Below, one piece after another: positions 10,805 to 20,819 of a stretch of 20,819 nucleotides of DNA (the first letter of the stretch is position 1; every line of letters begins with the position of its first letter). Source of the DNA: Flammula alnicola. Lineage: Eukaryota > Basidiomycota > Agaricomycetes > Agaricales > Strophariaceae. The stretch is taken from assembly GCA_015499995.1 (NCBI GenBank), contig JADNRV010000632.1, forward strand, positions 1-20,819, given 5' to 3'. The translations under genes and the position numbers were made by a program. The notes below the pieces were generated by a model. The model had not been told where the DNA came from. It searched no databases and saw nothing but the letters and a program-made list of their open reading frames with translations.

Positions 10805-12897
10805 CTGCGTAAGAAGGCGGTATTTCGCTCTCCGTAGACGCCCCAATCACGACCTTATTGCCGAAGGTGATGGAATATCCGCACCAAGGGAAAGCTAGTG
10901 GAGGAATGGTAGAATTAAATATCGAAGAGCCGTGGGAGAAGAAACAACTAACTTCCTACTGGGATTAACGACGTTGAGGATTTGGTCATCATAGTCAAAG
11001 TTGGTCAGCCCCCCTTATCTTGCGAAATGAAGCATCCATATTCAGGGTCACCTAACAAACACCAAGTTCAAAAATAGTTGGTCGAAAAAGACGGCTGAAG
11101 GGTCAATAACCTTTGCTCATCATATCCAAGGACTCAACGGCCAATTTTCGACTGGTCGTTATGAATAGTAGTCGTCGATGAGGCGTAAGAGCGCCTAAGG
11201 AAGGAGCTCAGCAATATGAGAATTGTGTTGACGATTGTGCGTACATGTTCGGGATCATCCATAAACTTCGAAAACTTCTTCTCGAGATCTTAATAGAAGA
11301 AAGAGCAATGGATCGACGAGAGGGCAGACCTTGAGATACGCCAACGGTCTGGCGATAATAGTTCGGCCCAATCTAAAATAAAGGAGTGAAACGAGATAAT
11401 CAACTGGAACGCTGGACTCAACAGTACCTTCACGATATTCTCGTAATGTGTTCCTCCAGAAGGGAAAGTACTTCTTGCTTTTTAGACAAGGGCAGATGAC
11501 CTATCAGGATGTCAGGAACTGCATTCTTTAACATAAGTTCGTTTGATTTTATCGAGAGACATATTGATCTGGCCATATTTCTGCATCATATAAACATCCT
11601 GTGTGTAACTGGTGAGAATGATTTGACATTGAAGACGTAGATATGCTACCTCTTATATGAGCTGTCGTAGGATTTGCAACAACTTCATTTGATCAATCGT
11701 GCTTGTGCGTCTACCTTAACGAAATAGAGTTTGGGCCTGTCCTGATGTCAGCATTTGGATTTCAATACCGACAAGAAACACGCACAAAGCACCATTCGTA
11801 TCTCGCGGAAGGGCAGCTTTGAGTTTCTTCAGTTTGAAATAAATGTCATCAGGACTGAACGTAGAGGGCCCGAGAAGTTGGGGTTGATTGGTCTGGACGA
11901 TGAATTAAAATGCGGCTTCGGTTAACGAAGGATTGAGAAGCTTGCACGATCCGATCATATGTCAAGATGCTGAACGCAGCTTGAAGGATCTGATCAATGG
12001 GTTGCTTGCTGGTGAATGAGCCCTATCGTGTGAGAATGGAGGCTAGCATTTTGGATAACTCGAGACATATGCGGTTCATGGTTTTTCTCCTGCGGAGATT
12101 GACGATGGGTCGAACGCCTGTATCTTCGAGTCTACGCTGTCAAAGATCTCCGCCGCCTCAGCCTGACCATATCAAATTAATAAGAAAGTTCATCGCATCG
12201 GTAAAAAAGCTCACATCAGATAGCTTTTCAAAGGTGACTGAGGTTAGCGGTTCAATGAGAGGAAAAACCGACGATTCTGTGACGTAGAATGTTGTCTATG
12301 CAATCGCAGTCATCAATTAACCATAACCATCTTCAAAGGTCACAAAAGTCACCTTCAATGGCAGCGGCGAAACAGACGAGTCGAAATACCAGAATAGAAA
12401 ATCTACCAACAATTCGCGACGTTGAGAGCATCAGAAACCGAGACCCTGGCTGATGACGTGCACCGGGGCGGCGGCGGGGCTCCCGGCTTGGAGGAATTAG
12501 CCAATCGCAAGCCGAAGTACTGAAGTTTTGCAAAATGTAATGGAGACTCGGCGTCTCATTGCGTCGACAGTTGATAAACTCTTTCACGTGTAATGATCCG
12601 TTAGTCAAGAAAAAGAGAACGAAGATGAGAACTTACATTGGAGGACCAACGTCAGATTGGCCTTTGATCACCAGAACGATTCAAGTTTCGGAGTAACAGT
12701 GTTCGTTTCAAGCGCGAGCGCGACGTAACGGTAAACCTAAGAACAAGGGAGAAAATCCTGCATTTAGATGCATTTCGAGAGAAGAATAAACCATCCTACC
12801 TCCAGGTTACACATGGCTGCAGGCGAATTCGACGAATCGGGGTTTTGGTTTTCGCGTGTGTGCGAGCCTAAGCGCATTCGATAGTATAGGATTACCA
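10805..12897 (-). pseudogene. tert: Telomerase reverse transcriptase (TERT) relic
   Basis: On the minus strand TERT signatures appear in the expected order: KPKPRFVEFACSHV (exon ending 12811), VYRYVALALE (from 12736), a CP-like segment ending CDWLIPP (12590-12490), RRELLVDFLFWYFDSS (12418-12353), T motif TTFYVTESS (12295-12269), motif 2 GVRPIVNLRRRK (12118-12083), motif A LYFVKVDAQA (11729-11701), B' NYYRQTVGVSQG (11372-11328), motif C ALLRLIDDY (11194-11168), motif D region (11162-11111), GDPEYGCFISQDK (from 11051) and motif E FPWCGYSITFG (from 10892). Introns with plausible ends remain between many of them. The frame is broken repeatedly: nonsense codons at 12670-12668 and after QLI near 11652, a lost base before RRELL, a missing block between the T motif and FEKLSD, about 7 nt lost right after motif A, and further shifts before motifs 2, B' and D. 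The N-terminal TEN domain and C-terminal thumb were not found. TERT normally copies the telomerase RNA template onto chromosome ends; this copy cannot encode that enzyme. Confidence 0.88.
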
Positions 12898-13530
12898 CTG
12901 GCAGAGGAATCAAGTGATATGTTGCATGCCAGTGTACCAATGAAATTTGTGAACGAAGTATGACAGTACATAAGCTCACGCTTATCCCAAACCGGATATT
13001 GGTCCGACGGTCTACATTCCTGCACAACTCATGTTTCTGAATATAAGTACTTGTTCCAAGACCCGCAAGGGACAGATTCAGTCTGGCCTAGTGCGTCTCA
13101 TCAATACCTGGGTTTAACGACTGGGACTCCCAAGGTGACGATAAGCAGTTGAAAATTATTGAATGGCTCGAAAAGAAATCCCAGTCAGTATAGATATACC
13201 ATATTACATTCTGGTCTGATCCTGAATTGACTCGGGCGCAACACAACCTCGAGATATACATAAAGGCGCATAAAAAGAAAAGAGAAAAGAATAAGTGGAC
13301 ATCCTGGATGAAAGAGGAGTGTACGTTTACGATATAAAGATACAAAAAAATACAACAATTTATGTGAGACGGAACAGTCGTCATGGAGCTGAGGATACAG
13401 AAATCACAACAAGCCCAAAAGAACAAGCCGGACAGCAATGAAAAGGATCAGAAAAGAAAAGAGAGCATGGCAAAGAAAAAGAAATTTGAAGGAGGAAAAA
13501 GAGAAAGAATGAAAAGCTGACGGATGACAG
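12898..13530. other. No gene recognised
   Basis: Upstream of the readable TERT relic on the minus strand. A fragment around 13025-12975 (CRPSDQYPVWDK in one frame), followed by a GTGAGC donor-like site at about 12980, could be another eroded TERT exon, but I cannot align it to a known motif. The part from 13250 to 13530 is purine-rich on the plus strand and probably belongs to the 3' flank of the RBR gene. Confidence 0.4.
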
Positions 13531-13700
13531 CTGATTGCAAAACAATAGGCCAGTTTCACTTAGTGTTAATGTTCAGCAATTTGGCCAGCGCCTCTGACGG
13601 CCGACAAATGGCTGCGAACAGCTAGATGCATCCATCCGAAAGGGCCAAATCCTGCTGAACATCAACAATAATTGAAACTGGCCTATAGTTTTGCAATTAG
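13531..13700. repeat. Long imperfect hairpin (about 56-nt arms)
   Basis: The left arm 13531-13586 and right arm 13645-13700 are reverse complements with about five mismatches and one 2-nt bulge (left ATTGCAAAACAATAGGCCAG, right arm reverse complement ATTGCAAAACTATAGGCCAG; inner arms share TGTTCAGCA and ATTTGGCC). The loop of 58 nt carries its own small palindromes (GCTGCGAACAGC, GATGCATC). It lies 10 nt past the RBR stop codon, so it would be transcribed in that gene's 3' UTR. It could be a short foldback transposon, a small-RNA precursor or an RNA-processing structure; no clear target-site duplication is visible. Confidence 0.82.
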
Positions 13701-13709
13701 TTTTCAAGC

Positions 13710-16700
13710 TCAAATAATAGGACCCAGGCCGAAATCGCCATGCTCGCTGCGCATATGTCCGTATATGCCCTCCCCGTTCGGGAACGTCTGCAAGCACACC
13801 CAGCAGATATGGGTTTTGCACATCGTGCACATCATATGGTTACACCCCTCGTCTTTCTCTATCGCAATCTTACAACCCGGGCACTGCTTGACGTCATGCT
13901 TGCCCACCCAATCTTTGAAAAGATCATCTCCACCGCTCGATTCGGAACAAGTGAGGCCATCGTGTGCGTCCGTGTGGCAGTTTGGACAGATCCTAAGGAG
14001 GCAAGTCGGGCATTGGATGAAGACGCCTTCTGGTGCGGCGCGATATACCTGCGGACAGTCGGGTGTGGGGCAGAAATGATATTCGTCCGGGTGGGTTTGG
14101 ATATGTGCCGAGAAAGCTGCGTTGACAATAGCGTCGAAGTCCCCAACGGGCAACAACTCTCGTGCCGTGGACAAAGGGATGTGTTCCGTACACTTTCCTT
14201 CGTCTCCAAGACAAGTCAACGGGAAGAATTTGTGATCGATGGCCGCCATTAGGTATCTTTTCAAGCATGCCCGACAGAATGAATGTCCGCAAAAGAGCTG
14301 GACAGGCGACGACGCCTCGCTGAAGCATACTGGACATTCGTTCCGAGTAGCTGCCATTCGTGGCGGGTTGTACCGGTTTTTCATTTGGGCGCGGTTGACA
14401 GCCTCAGATGCGACGATGAAGGCGTCTTCGTCACCCCGTACCCTGAGGAAGTGACGCCAAAAATCGAGCACCACATTGTCGGGGCCGAGCTGCTTCTGCA
14501 ACAATAGATACTCGTCGTTCGAAAAAGTAGCCGTAACACGAGGGTCCAAACGAATGACGTGCGACTTTTGGAACTGCAACTGCGCCATTTTGTGGAGGAT
14601 CTTCTCGCGAACTACCACCCGACCTTCCGAGACACCAAACAATCGAATGATTCGCCGGGGAGCATCTTTTTCGATTGTGACACCTTTGAATTGTCGCTCG
14701 AGATCCTGGAGGAAGAGGATACCCTGATTCCGACCGAAGAAATCATCCCAGACTACTTTACCATTCTCCAGGAGTGGTTCGCCGTTCAGAATCCTCTCCA
14801 CCCGGGATTTCAAACGACCGAGAGTCTTCATATCCTCTCCGGACAAGCGTAGCGAGATGTACGATGTTTTGTCTATGACCGAGAGATTGTGGCTTGGATC
14901 ATGTCGCCAGATCTTCTCCGCGAACACCTTAAGCTCTGCTGCGAGTTTCCGGAACTTGTCCACCGACAACGAGAACGATATCGTCTTAATATGCCTCGCC
15001 ACGATCCTGTTACGTCCGGTATATGCAGGTTTTCGGCCGTTAAGATTTTCAGCAGCTGCCTTCGCGTCGTTGGGAGTAGAAAAATAAGCCCAGGCACGCA
15101 TTTTGCCTTCTTTGTAGGGCGGAGGTCTGAAGTCGAGGTCGATCATCGTTGAGTGGAACTGGTAACAGAGCTTCCTGATGCCGTTGATGGTGTCTTGGAC
15201 AGTGTAATCGGGGTAGTTGGGTCGCTCCGTCACCATGCCTTGGTGTGGTCCGAAAACTTCCATCCCCTCCTCAGTGACGTTCACAGGCAGATTTTGGAAT
15301 TTGACTGTCACTCTACCCACCGCCGGTACGCCAGTGTGCAAAGCAGCAACTGTCAAGTAATTGCCATAAGGGGTATGCCGCGCCTTCTGGATGGCTGCGT
15401 TCGCCTGTTCCTCGTTGGCATATCCCATGTAGACGTTCCGATGGGGGGCGTCCCAGTCGATGCGAACAACGGTATCCTTGATGAGCGTGCCATTCTGTTT
15501 CCCTTCCACGGCCATGCGAAGTTCCAGTTTATATCCAAATTCAATAGCACCATGAAGCGTCGTAAATGCCTTGTACGCCTCCGATGCCTTGGAGAACTGT
15601 ACTTTGGCAGTCATAGGAGAGGCAGGGTTAAGGGGTCGTCTGATCTCGAGGATCTCTCCGAAAGGTCGCAGCATCCGGTTCAACTTCGCATCGCCAATAT
15701 CCCTCGGAAGGCCGCTCACGAATACCCAAGGCGATTCGAACCCCGTAACGATGTCCTCTATCTCGAAGCCTGAACCGAATTTCAACCGCAGGTGCTGATG
15801 AAGGATGGTTGAATAGGATTCCGGAGGCCTCCTGATCATTGGTCTTGCCGGTGTCGCAGGTAATTCAGCAGGTATAGTAGGCAATTGTTTCGGTGGTTCC
15901 TATCCAGAGTAACGATTAGACGAGAAATGTGGTGGTGAAGAAACTTCTTACAGGTGGGTCGTCGTCGTAATCCAGGTCTTCGTGTATATAATTACAAGCA
16001 TATCCGAGAGAGCACTGATTACGCAACCAGTTTCTACACCGTTCACTATTCCTGGGCCGAGGGTGTCGTTTGATCTCTGGCCCAGCAGCTGGCGCTAGAT
16101 CTTGTTTAGGCGGTAGACGTTGTGGAGCGGGAGTTGGGTATTGTGGAGGCGGAGAAGGCGGAGGAATTGAAGTTTCAAATGTGTTTTCTTTCCTTTTCGT
16201 TGCGGCCCTCCGAGTCGACGAAGGTGGCGTCTCTTCGACGGTATCGTTGCTGTCACTCCACGCACTTTCTTCGGTGTGTACCTCCCAATTACGAGGATTG
16301 GAGGGATACAGAGCTCGTACATGGGCAGGTACCTCATCGTCACTGTCGTCAGAGAAGCCGTTTGTATCTGATGAACCGTGGTGACCCCTTGAAGACTTGT
16401 GAAGTCCAATCATCTTATCCCAATTGTGAACATCGTCCATAGATCTCGACGAACAATCCGCAGGTAAGGGCTGTGTGGGACGATGATGAGAAGGCGGCTT
16501 TGTCGTTGGCTTTGAGTTTTGTGCAAGCGGGGGAGAACTTGCCATCGTTTTCGCTACGTCCGCTGAAGAAGCCAGGGCAGGCAGTTTGACGCGTATAGGG
16601 TTATCCACCGAAATAGAACTGATTTGCGCATTGCCTGGATGCATCTCTGGGGCACAGTTGGCTGCATCTCCAGGCAGGATGTTCGACCCATTGCATTTCG

Positions 16701-17616
16701 CAGACCCTGCTGTAGCCTTCATGTGTTCGAAACGCACTTGTTCTTGGATCGCAATGGGCAAGTAAGCTTTCTTGTCAAGGGGATGGATACGAGAACATCG
16801 AGATCCGTGCGGACACCATCGTCTATAACTGACGAAATCATAGCATATGTCATTGAGTATGGCACGAGTAGGGAAGGCCTAAGTATACGTCAGCACAGGT
16901 TGTACTTTCTTGACTGTAGACGAACCTCAATCCCATAGGCTCGGAACTGTTCTCTGGTTCCAGACCCGGAAGTTGTGGAGGTAGCGGCAGACGCTAGAAA
17001 TTGGTCATATCTTGCTGTCAGGACATTTTCAGCGGAAAGCGGGTCGTAAGTATCGGAGTCGCAGATATTTGTGGCATTTGTTCTAACTGCGCCGTCGATG
17101 CACTGGAAAGGAACTGGTTGAAGGGTAGGCTGCTGGGTGGCAATGAGGAAGGCTTAAATATAGATCTGGACAACGAGATACCTTATTCACGGACGACGAC
17201 GCTTCAAGTAATTTAGAGAGGCTTTTCCTGGGCCTCGTGTCCGGTAGAATTGACCTCACATCAAATGACGTCGCCTGCATTCCACAAGTCTCAGCAAGGT
17301 TCAGTGCGACAAGGTGGGGAAAGACTAACTGATGGATTTGAGCTAGCCGTAGTAGAGACGGCGACAGGTTTTGCAGATAATCCTGCCCTCACCCTCCTAT
17401 CCTTCTTCACTGGGGAACGCGGGGGCTATTCTCATTTGCATGGCGATCCTGACCGCCGATCGTGGGGGGTGACGGAGACATACCGAGGCCGGGAGGAGAC
17501 GATGATGACACGGTCGTCATTGTGGTGGTGGTGGATAATGAAGGCACGAGCCCAATAGACTTGGCAGGAGAGGTGTGGATCGCCGACATCGAAGGACCAG
17601 GGGGTCGACGGGGCAT
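13710..17616 (-). CDS. CCCH zinc finger / RRM / RBR E3 ubiquitin ligase, about 1220 aa
   Basis: Modelled exons: 17616-17484, 17387-17182, 17132-16926, 16878-15952 and 15899-13710. Introns 2-4 are 47-52 nt and unambiguous. Intron 1 (17483-17388, GTATGT donor) has a poor acceptor, so that junction is uncertain. The N-terminus contains DYLQNLSPSLLRLAQIHQ and is otherwise Ser/Pro-rich. CCCH finger 1 spans C194-H214 (C-x9-C-x5-C-x3-H) and finger 2 spans C463-H481 (C-x7-C-x5-C-x3-H). An RRM follows (about 547-621, WVFVSGLP), with a second RRM-like region at about 687-797. The last 210 residues form RING1 (from C1013), IBR (C1101-C1142) and RING2 (from C1164). C1177, in the context DEGCNHMMC, occupies the position of the catalytic Cys that carries ubiquitin in RBR ligases. 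It is therefore probably an RNA-binding ubiquitin ligase; its substrate is unknown. An in-frame ATG at 17847 could extend the N-terminus, but that segment looks like leader or intron sequence. Confidence 0.88.
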
Positions 17617-18367
17617 TGCCGACGATGAGACGTAGTAGTAAAGGCGAAAGAGCGAACTGGGGGATTTTCTCTGCACGTAAAAAGAGAAGAGGTAGAACGT
17701 CCTCGCCGTTCGTACCTGTAGTGCAGAAGGTGGATGTGAGACCGAGGCCTGAGCGCTGAGCGGCACAATACTGGCACAAGAAGTTGAAGCTGAAGCTTGA
17801 AGGGTCACTATGTCACTGTGTGAGCCCTGTGTCCGAGCGTGACTCATTCCTTCCTTTTCCGGCGTATTTCATGACGGATGGAATTTCAAATCCGAACTTC
17901 TCAAGGAGCTTTCTCCTCTCCAGCCTTCAAATTTCAAACGTTCAAGTTCCTTCGACTTGAAATTATCCAGACTTGATAGGTCATTATTCTCGACGCCACA
18001 ATTACGGGAACCTATAGCTAGACATTTACATTGCTGAATGTGCCGATAACCGGAGCATTGCAGCTTATGCCACCTATCTAAAGAAATTTAAGAGAGAAGA
18101 ATACCACACTCAGCCCGAGGAAGCCCGACATAGTCTATCAGGAATACGAGAAACACGCCTCCGGTATTGAGATCCGACCCGGTATTGACTCGGAATACCA
18201 GGCAGTGGGAGATCAGGTATCGTCTTTGAGGGTGAGTTCAAAGACGGCTGTTGACTTCGACCCGTTAGATCCTTGTTCTTGAATCGCAGTTGCTCAGTTG
18301 GAGAGATCGACGAGATCGAGCTTCAAGTTTGCTGTAACAAGATTCCATCGGATATCATATAACCGAC
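17617..18367. other. Intergenic: RBR gene 5' flank and KAR5 3' flank
   Basis: This lies between the RBR start and the KAR5 stop on the same strand. It holds the RBR leader (possibly with an intron; a GTACGA donor-like site lies near 17716 and a GTGCAG acceptor-like site follows) and the KAR5 terminator region. Short TTCAAATTTCAAA-like inverted and direct repeats occur at 17880-17970, and two CCGGTATTGA copies at 18161-18188. No gene is recognised. Confidence 0.45.
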
Positions 18368-20671
18368 TCACGAGTGCAACACAGACGAAAGGACGCGCGC
18401 CGATTTTTGCACGACGATGTTTCGTGTCGCAAAAAACAGAATCATGAAGATAGTCTGATTCATCAAAATGAAGCAAAAAATTCCACAGGCCACACCGGGT
18501 ATATCGCTCACCACCACCGCAGAGAAAACGGCCCGAAACACAATCCAGCTGAAACTGAGAATTGACAGCAGTAACCGGAACGAGAATAGCCGCTCGAGGT
18601 ATGAGAAAGAACCTGGGTCAGCTAAGAAAAGACGGAAAATTTTGAGTGACAGCTGATCCATCCAACAACGTCAAACTCACCCCGATATATCAGCTCCAAT
18701 AGCTGCATTATCCAGCTCTTCCAATGTTGACTAGCAGGTTGTGTTTGGATCTTGAGGTGCTGTCCGATAAGATGCGCAGACCCGTTAATCTTGTCAAGCT
18801 CCGTGTTAGCAGTTTCAGTTAAGTGATGCAAAGTTTTGACAAGGTCAGACGCTGCAACCGATGCTTCAGCTTGAATGACCCGAATATTCCTTGTCTCGCG
18901 TATCGACATCTGAAGGCTTTCGGATGTTTGTGCGACTTGATCGGAAAGCTGGAGGATGGACTATAACCATTGGGTGGATGAATTGAGAACGAGTACTGCA
19001 GAGAAGGTGAACGCCGACCTGTTTCATTTCATTGAAGTCCGTACCGAGTTCCATCCAACGTGCTTGGATCGTCAACTAGGTCATCAATGTCAAGCCATGG
19101 CAAATAAGCGATTAACGCAATCTTTGATTTACGAGGAATTGATCCAGCCGCTGATAACCAGCCTCGTGGCCAGAAAGTAAACTGTCAAACCGAGAAGCGA
19201 GCGCAAGATGCAGGGAATTAAGATGTTCGCTTAAACCATTGGAATGCTACAAAGCATGGAGAAGAGAAGGTCAGAAAATAAGTCGGTCGATGAGCGCATG
19301 ACTGTAAAGCCCTACGCTATGAACAACATTGTCCAGAGCGAGTTCTACCTGACCATGAGTCAGCTCCATGTGGAAGGGAACCTAAACAAGAAGATACTCA
19401 CTCGAGCAATAGACTGGACGTCTGCTTCTTCCCTCCGAGAGAGCATTTGATGTGCCGTACTCCAGAAATGTTGTAGGATCTACGGAAAATTCGGAATAGA
19501 ATCAGGCGAGATGCTCGATCTTCATAAAACAGGGAAGCGACGAACATTGTTGACTTCGTCCTTGAGTTGCAGAATGAACTTATCTGTGCCCGATTGATGC
19601 CTTTCTGAGAGGCTTTTCATCTCGAATATTAGATGTTGCATTTCCTTCCCGTACATGCTTCAATAAACGGGAAATGTGATCAACTTGAGGAATAGGCTTA
19701 CCATGGATCTTTGTGCCCAATCCTCTGAGTGCTTTGCTGAGGCTATCTCCCGGTCGACGACAAAGCGTATGAGAGCAATCTTTTCTACAGTGGCGTTGTA
19801 GTAGATATCCGGGCCAGATCTAGTGCACAGAGTTAAACTCCATCCACAGAAAAAGAAATGATGAACGTACCAATATCATTCCATCGGCGAAAAGCATGGC
19901 AAAGCTGAGCTGTATATCCATTATTCCTTGAATATATGCGCGAAAGGACCAAAGAAAAGGGATAACGCACGGACTTCTCGTAGATAGCCCGAATAGCTGG
20001 ACCAGAATTGAGCACTTCGTGCAAGGGAGCTAAGGAGATTTTTAAATCGAGATTATGAGAATTTTTAGTCCGTCAAGCCTTACTCGACGCATTCGCCTTG
20101 CATTTGCGGAGAGATGTCCTTTCTTGCATACGTATCGTCAAGCGAGAACGGACGACACTCCAGAGGGAGCGAATGGTGCTTAGCCGTCGCTACTTCGCAT
20201 AGTGTCATCGATATGGCAGCTTCAGAATGAGACGCGTTAAAATGATAGCCACAGCCGAACGTTTCTTGTTACCCTTTACTCTTGCGTCTTCATCCATACC
20301 CAATTCCGTACAGTGGATATGGATAAGTTTCGCGGCTTTCTTAAAACAATCAGGTTTATGCGAGGATTGTAGTGCCTCTAAAACCATGATGCTCGGAGAT
20401 GTTGTCGTGCATATAGAAAGATGAGGGATTGTACCATAATTTATGCGCAAGGAAGTCGCGTCTTCTTCACTCAGAAGAGATTCTCATAGTCGGGCACATT
20501 AGACGACAGGGAATTTTAAGAAAAAAATTCAGACGTACCTATGTTCCCAAGTCCCTCAGCCTCAGCGCTTCCAATTTTGACGACAGCATTCGCTTTTCTT
20601 GGCCACGAGAATCCAAGACAGCCCCGTAAAGGTGCGACACTCATTAACAGAACAGGCAGCAACACAATCAT
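18368..20671 (-). CDS. kar5: KAR5/Tht1-type nuclear fusion protein, about 524 aa
   Basis: Thirteen exons: 20671-20539, 20482-20273, 20219-20084, 20029-19971, 19909-19871, 19784-19702, 19644-19546, 19479-19402, 19348-19316, 19246-19133, 19075-19019, 18960-18681 and 18621-18368. KAR5 proteins sit in the nuclear envelope or ER membrane and act in fusion of haploid nuclei. The start at 20671 gives a signal peptide (MIVLLPVLLMSVAPLRG). A Cys-containing luminal region follows with DCFKKAAKLIHIHCTELGMD (89-108), AISMTLCEVATAKHHSLPLE (116-135) and QMQGEC, then AQFWSSYSGYLREV and AFRRWNDI, the family's conserved block. The middle is helical and probably coiled coil. Two hydrophobic segments (about 456-478 and 484-505) end the protein, the expected membrane anchor. 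The acceptor of the fifth intron is problematic: the natural-looking site at 19820 leaves the frame broken, whereas 19785 keeps it but skips about 12 residues. The C-terminal exon may contain one more intron. Confidence 0.82.
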
Positions 20672-20819
20672 GATTAGAATGAGGATGTGTCGACACCAGA
20701 GCAGAAACTTTTTTTCTAAGGTCCAACTTGCAAGAGATTCAAGATTCGTACGGAGTCCGGATGCGTCGCCAAGAAATGTCAGTATTTGATGATCATTGCG
20801 ATGCCATTTGCAACAAACA

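Noticed and set aside
12333..12608. 91-aa minus-strand frame as an independent small gene
   Set aside because: Its N-terminal half is the CP-like segment of the TERT relic (ending CDWLIPP) and its tail is the frameshifted reading of RELLVDFLFWYFDS.
15153..15773. 206-aa plus-strand frame within the RBR gene
   Set aside because: Opposite strand of a strongly supported RRM-coding exon; no independent support.
17617..17847. N-terminal extension of the RBR protein from an ATG at 17847
   Set aside because: The added residues include a hydrophobic, Arg-rich stretch just 3' of a donor-like site and look like leader or intron sequence; kept only as an alternative.
19349..19401. 20-nt intron in KAR5 (GTGAGT to TTTAG)
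   Set aside because: Too short to splice; the 53-nt intron ending at GGTCAG keeps the same phase.

Overview
The window looks like nuclear DNA of a filamentous basidiomycete, most likely a mushroom-forming Agaricomycete. The basis is dense, short spliceosomal introns (mostly 47-70 nt, with GTATGT/GTAAGT-like donors), low-complexity Ser/Pro/Gln-rich proteins, and protein families with typical fungal architecture. No bacterial-style operons, RNA genes or CRISPR arrays were found. All gene models below were spliced by hand from the sequence. Junctions that I consider uncertain are marked.

Layout. (1) 1-2451 is AT-rich, has no credible gene and is almost free of CpG (five CpG dinucleotides), which looks like a decayed, formerly methylated repeat block; CpG frequency returns abruptly at about 2452. 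(2) 2747-3434 (minus) and 3850-6011 (plus) are two divergently transcribed genes for low-complexity proteins of unknown function that share a promoter of about 415 bp with a TATA box, an inverted repeat and a heptamer array. (3) 6012-7440 is intergenic. (4) 7441-10428 (minus) is a complete ten-exon SIN1/AVO1 gene, a TORC2 subunit (N-terminal DPYG box, CRIM, RBD-like and PH domains). (5) 10805-12897 (minus) is the wreck of a telomerase reverse transcriptase (TERT) gene. CP, T, 2, A, B', C, D and E motifs can still be read in order and several introns remain, but many small deletions and nonsense codons break it. (6) 13531-13700 is a long imperfect hairpin immediately downstream of the next gene. 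(7) 13710-17616 (minus) encodes a protein of about 1220 aa with two CCCH zinc fingers, RRM-like domains and a C-terminal RBR (RING-IBR-RING2) E3 ligase module. (8) 18368-20671 (minus) is a thirteen-exon KAR5/Tht1-type nuclear fusion (karyogamy) protein with one junction that needs either a base correction or a displaced acceptor.

The genes do not form an obvious pathway. TORC2 signalling, RNA-linked ubiquitination and karyogamy are independent functions in an ordinary gene-rich fungal segment. The most notable content is the dead TERT gene lying directly upstream of SIN1, the sharp CpG-depleted block at the left edge, and the foldback structure in the 3' flank of the RBR gene.
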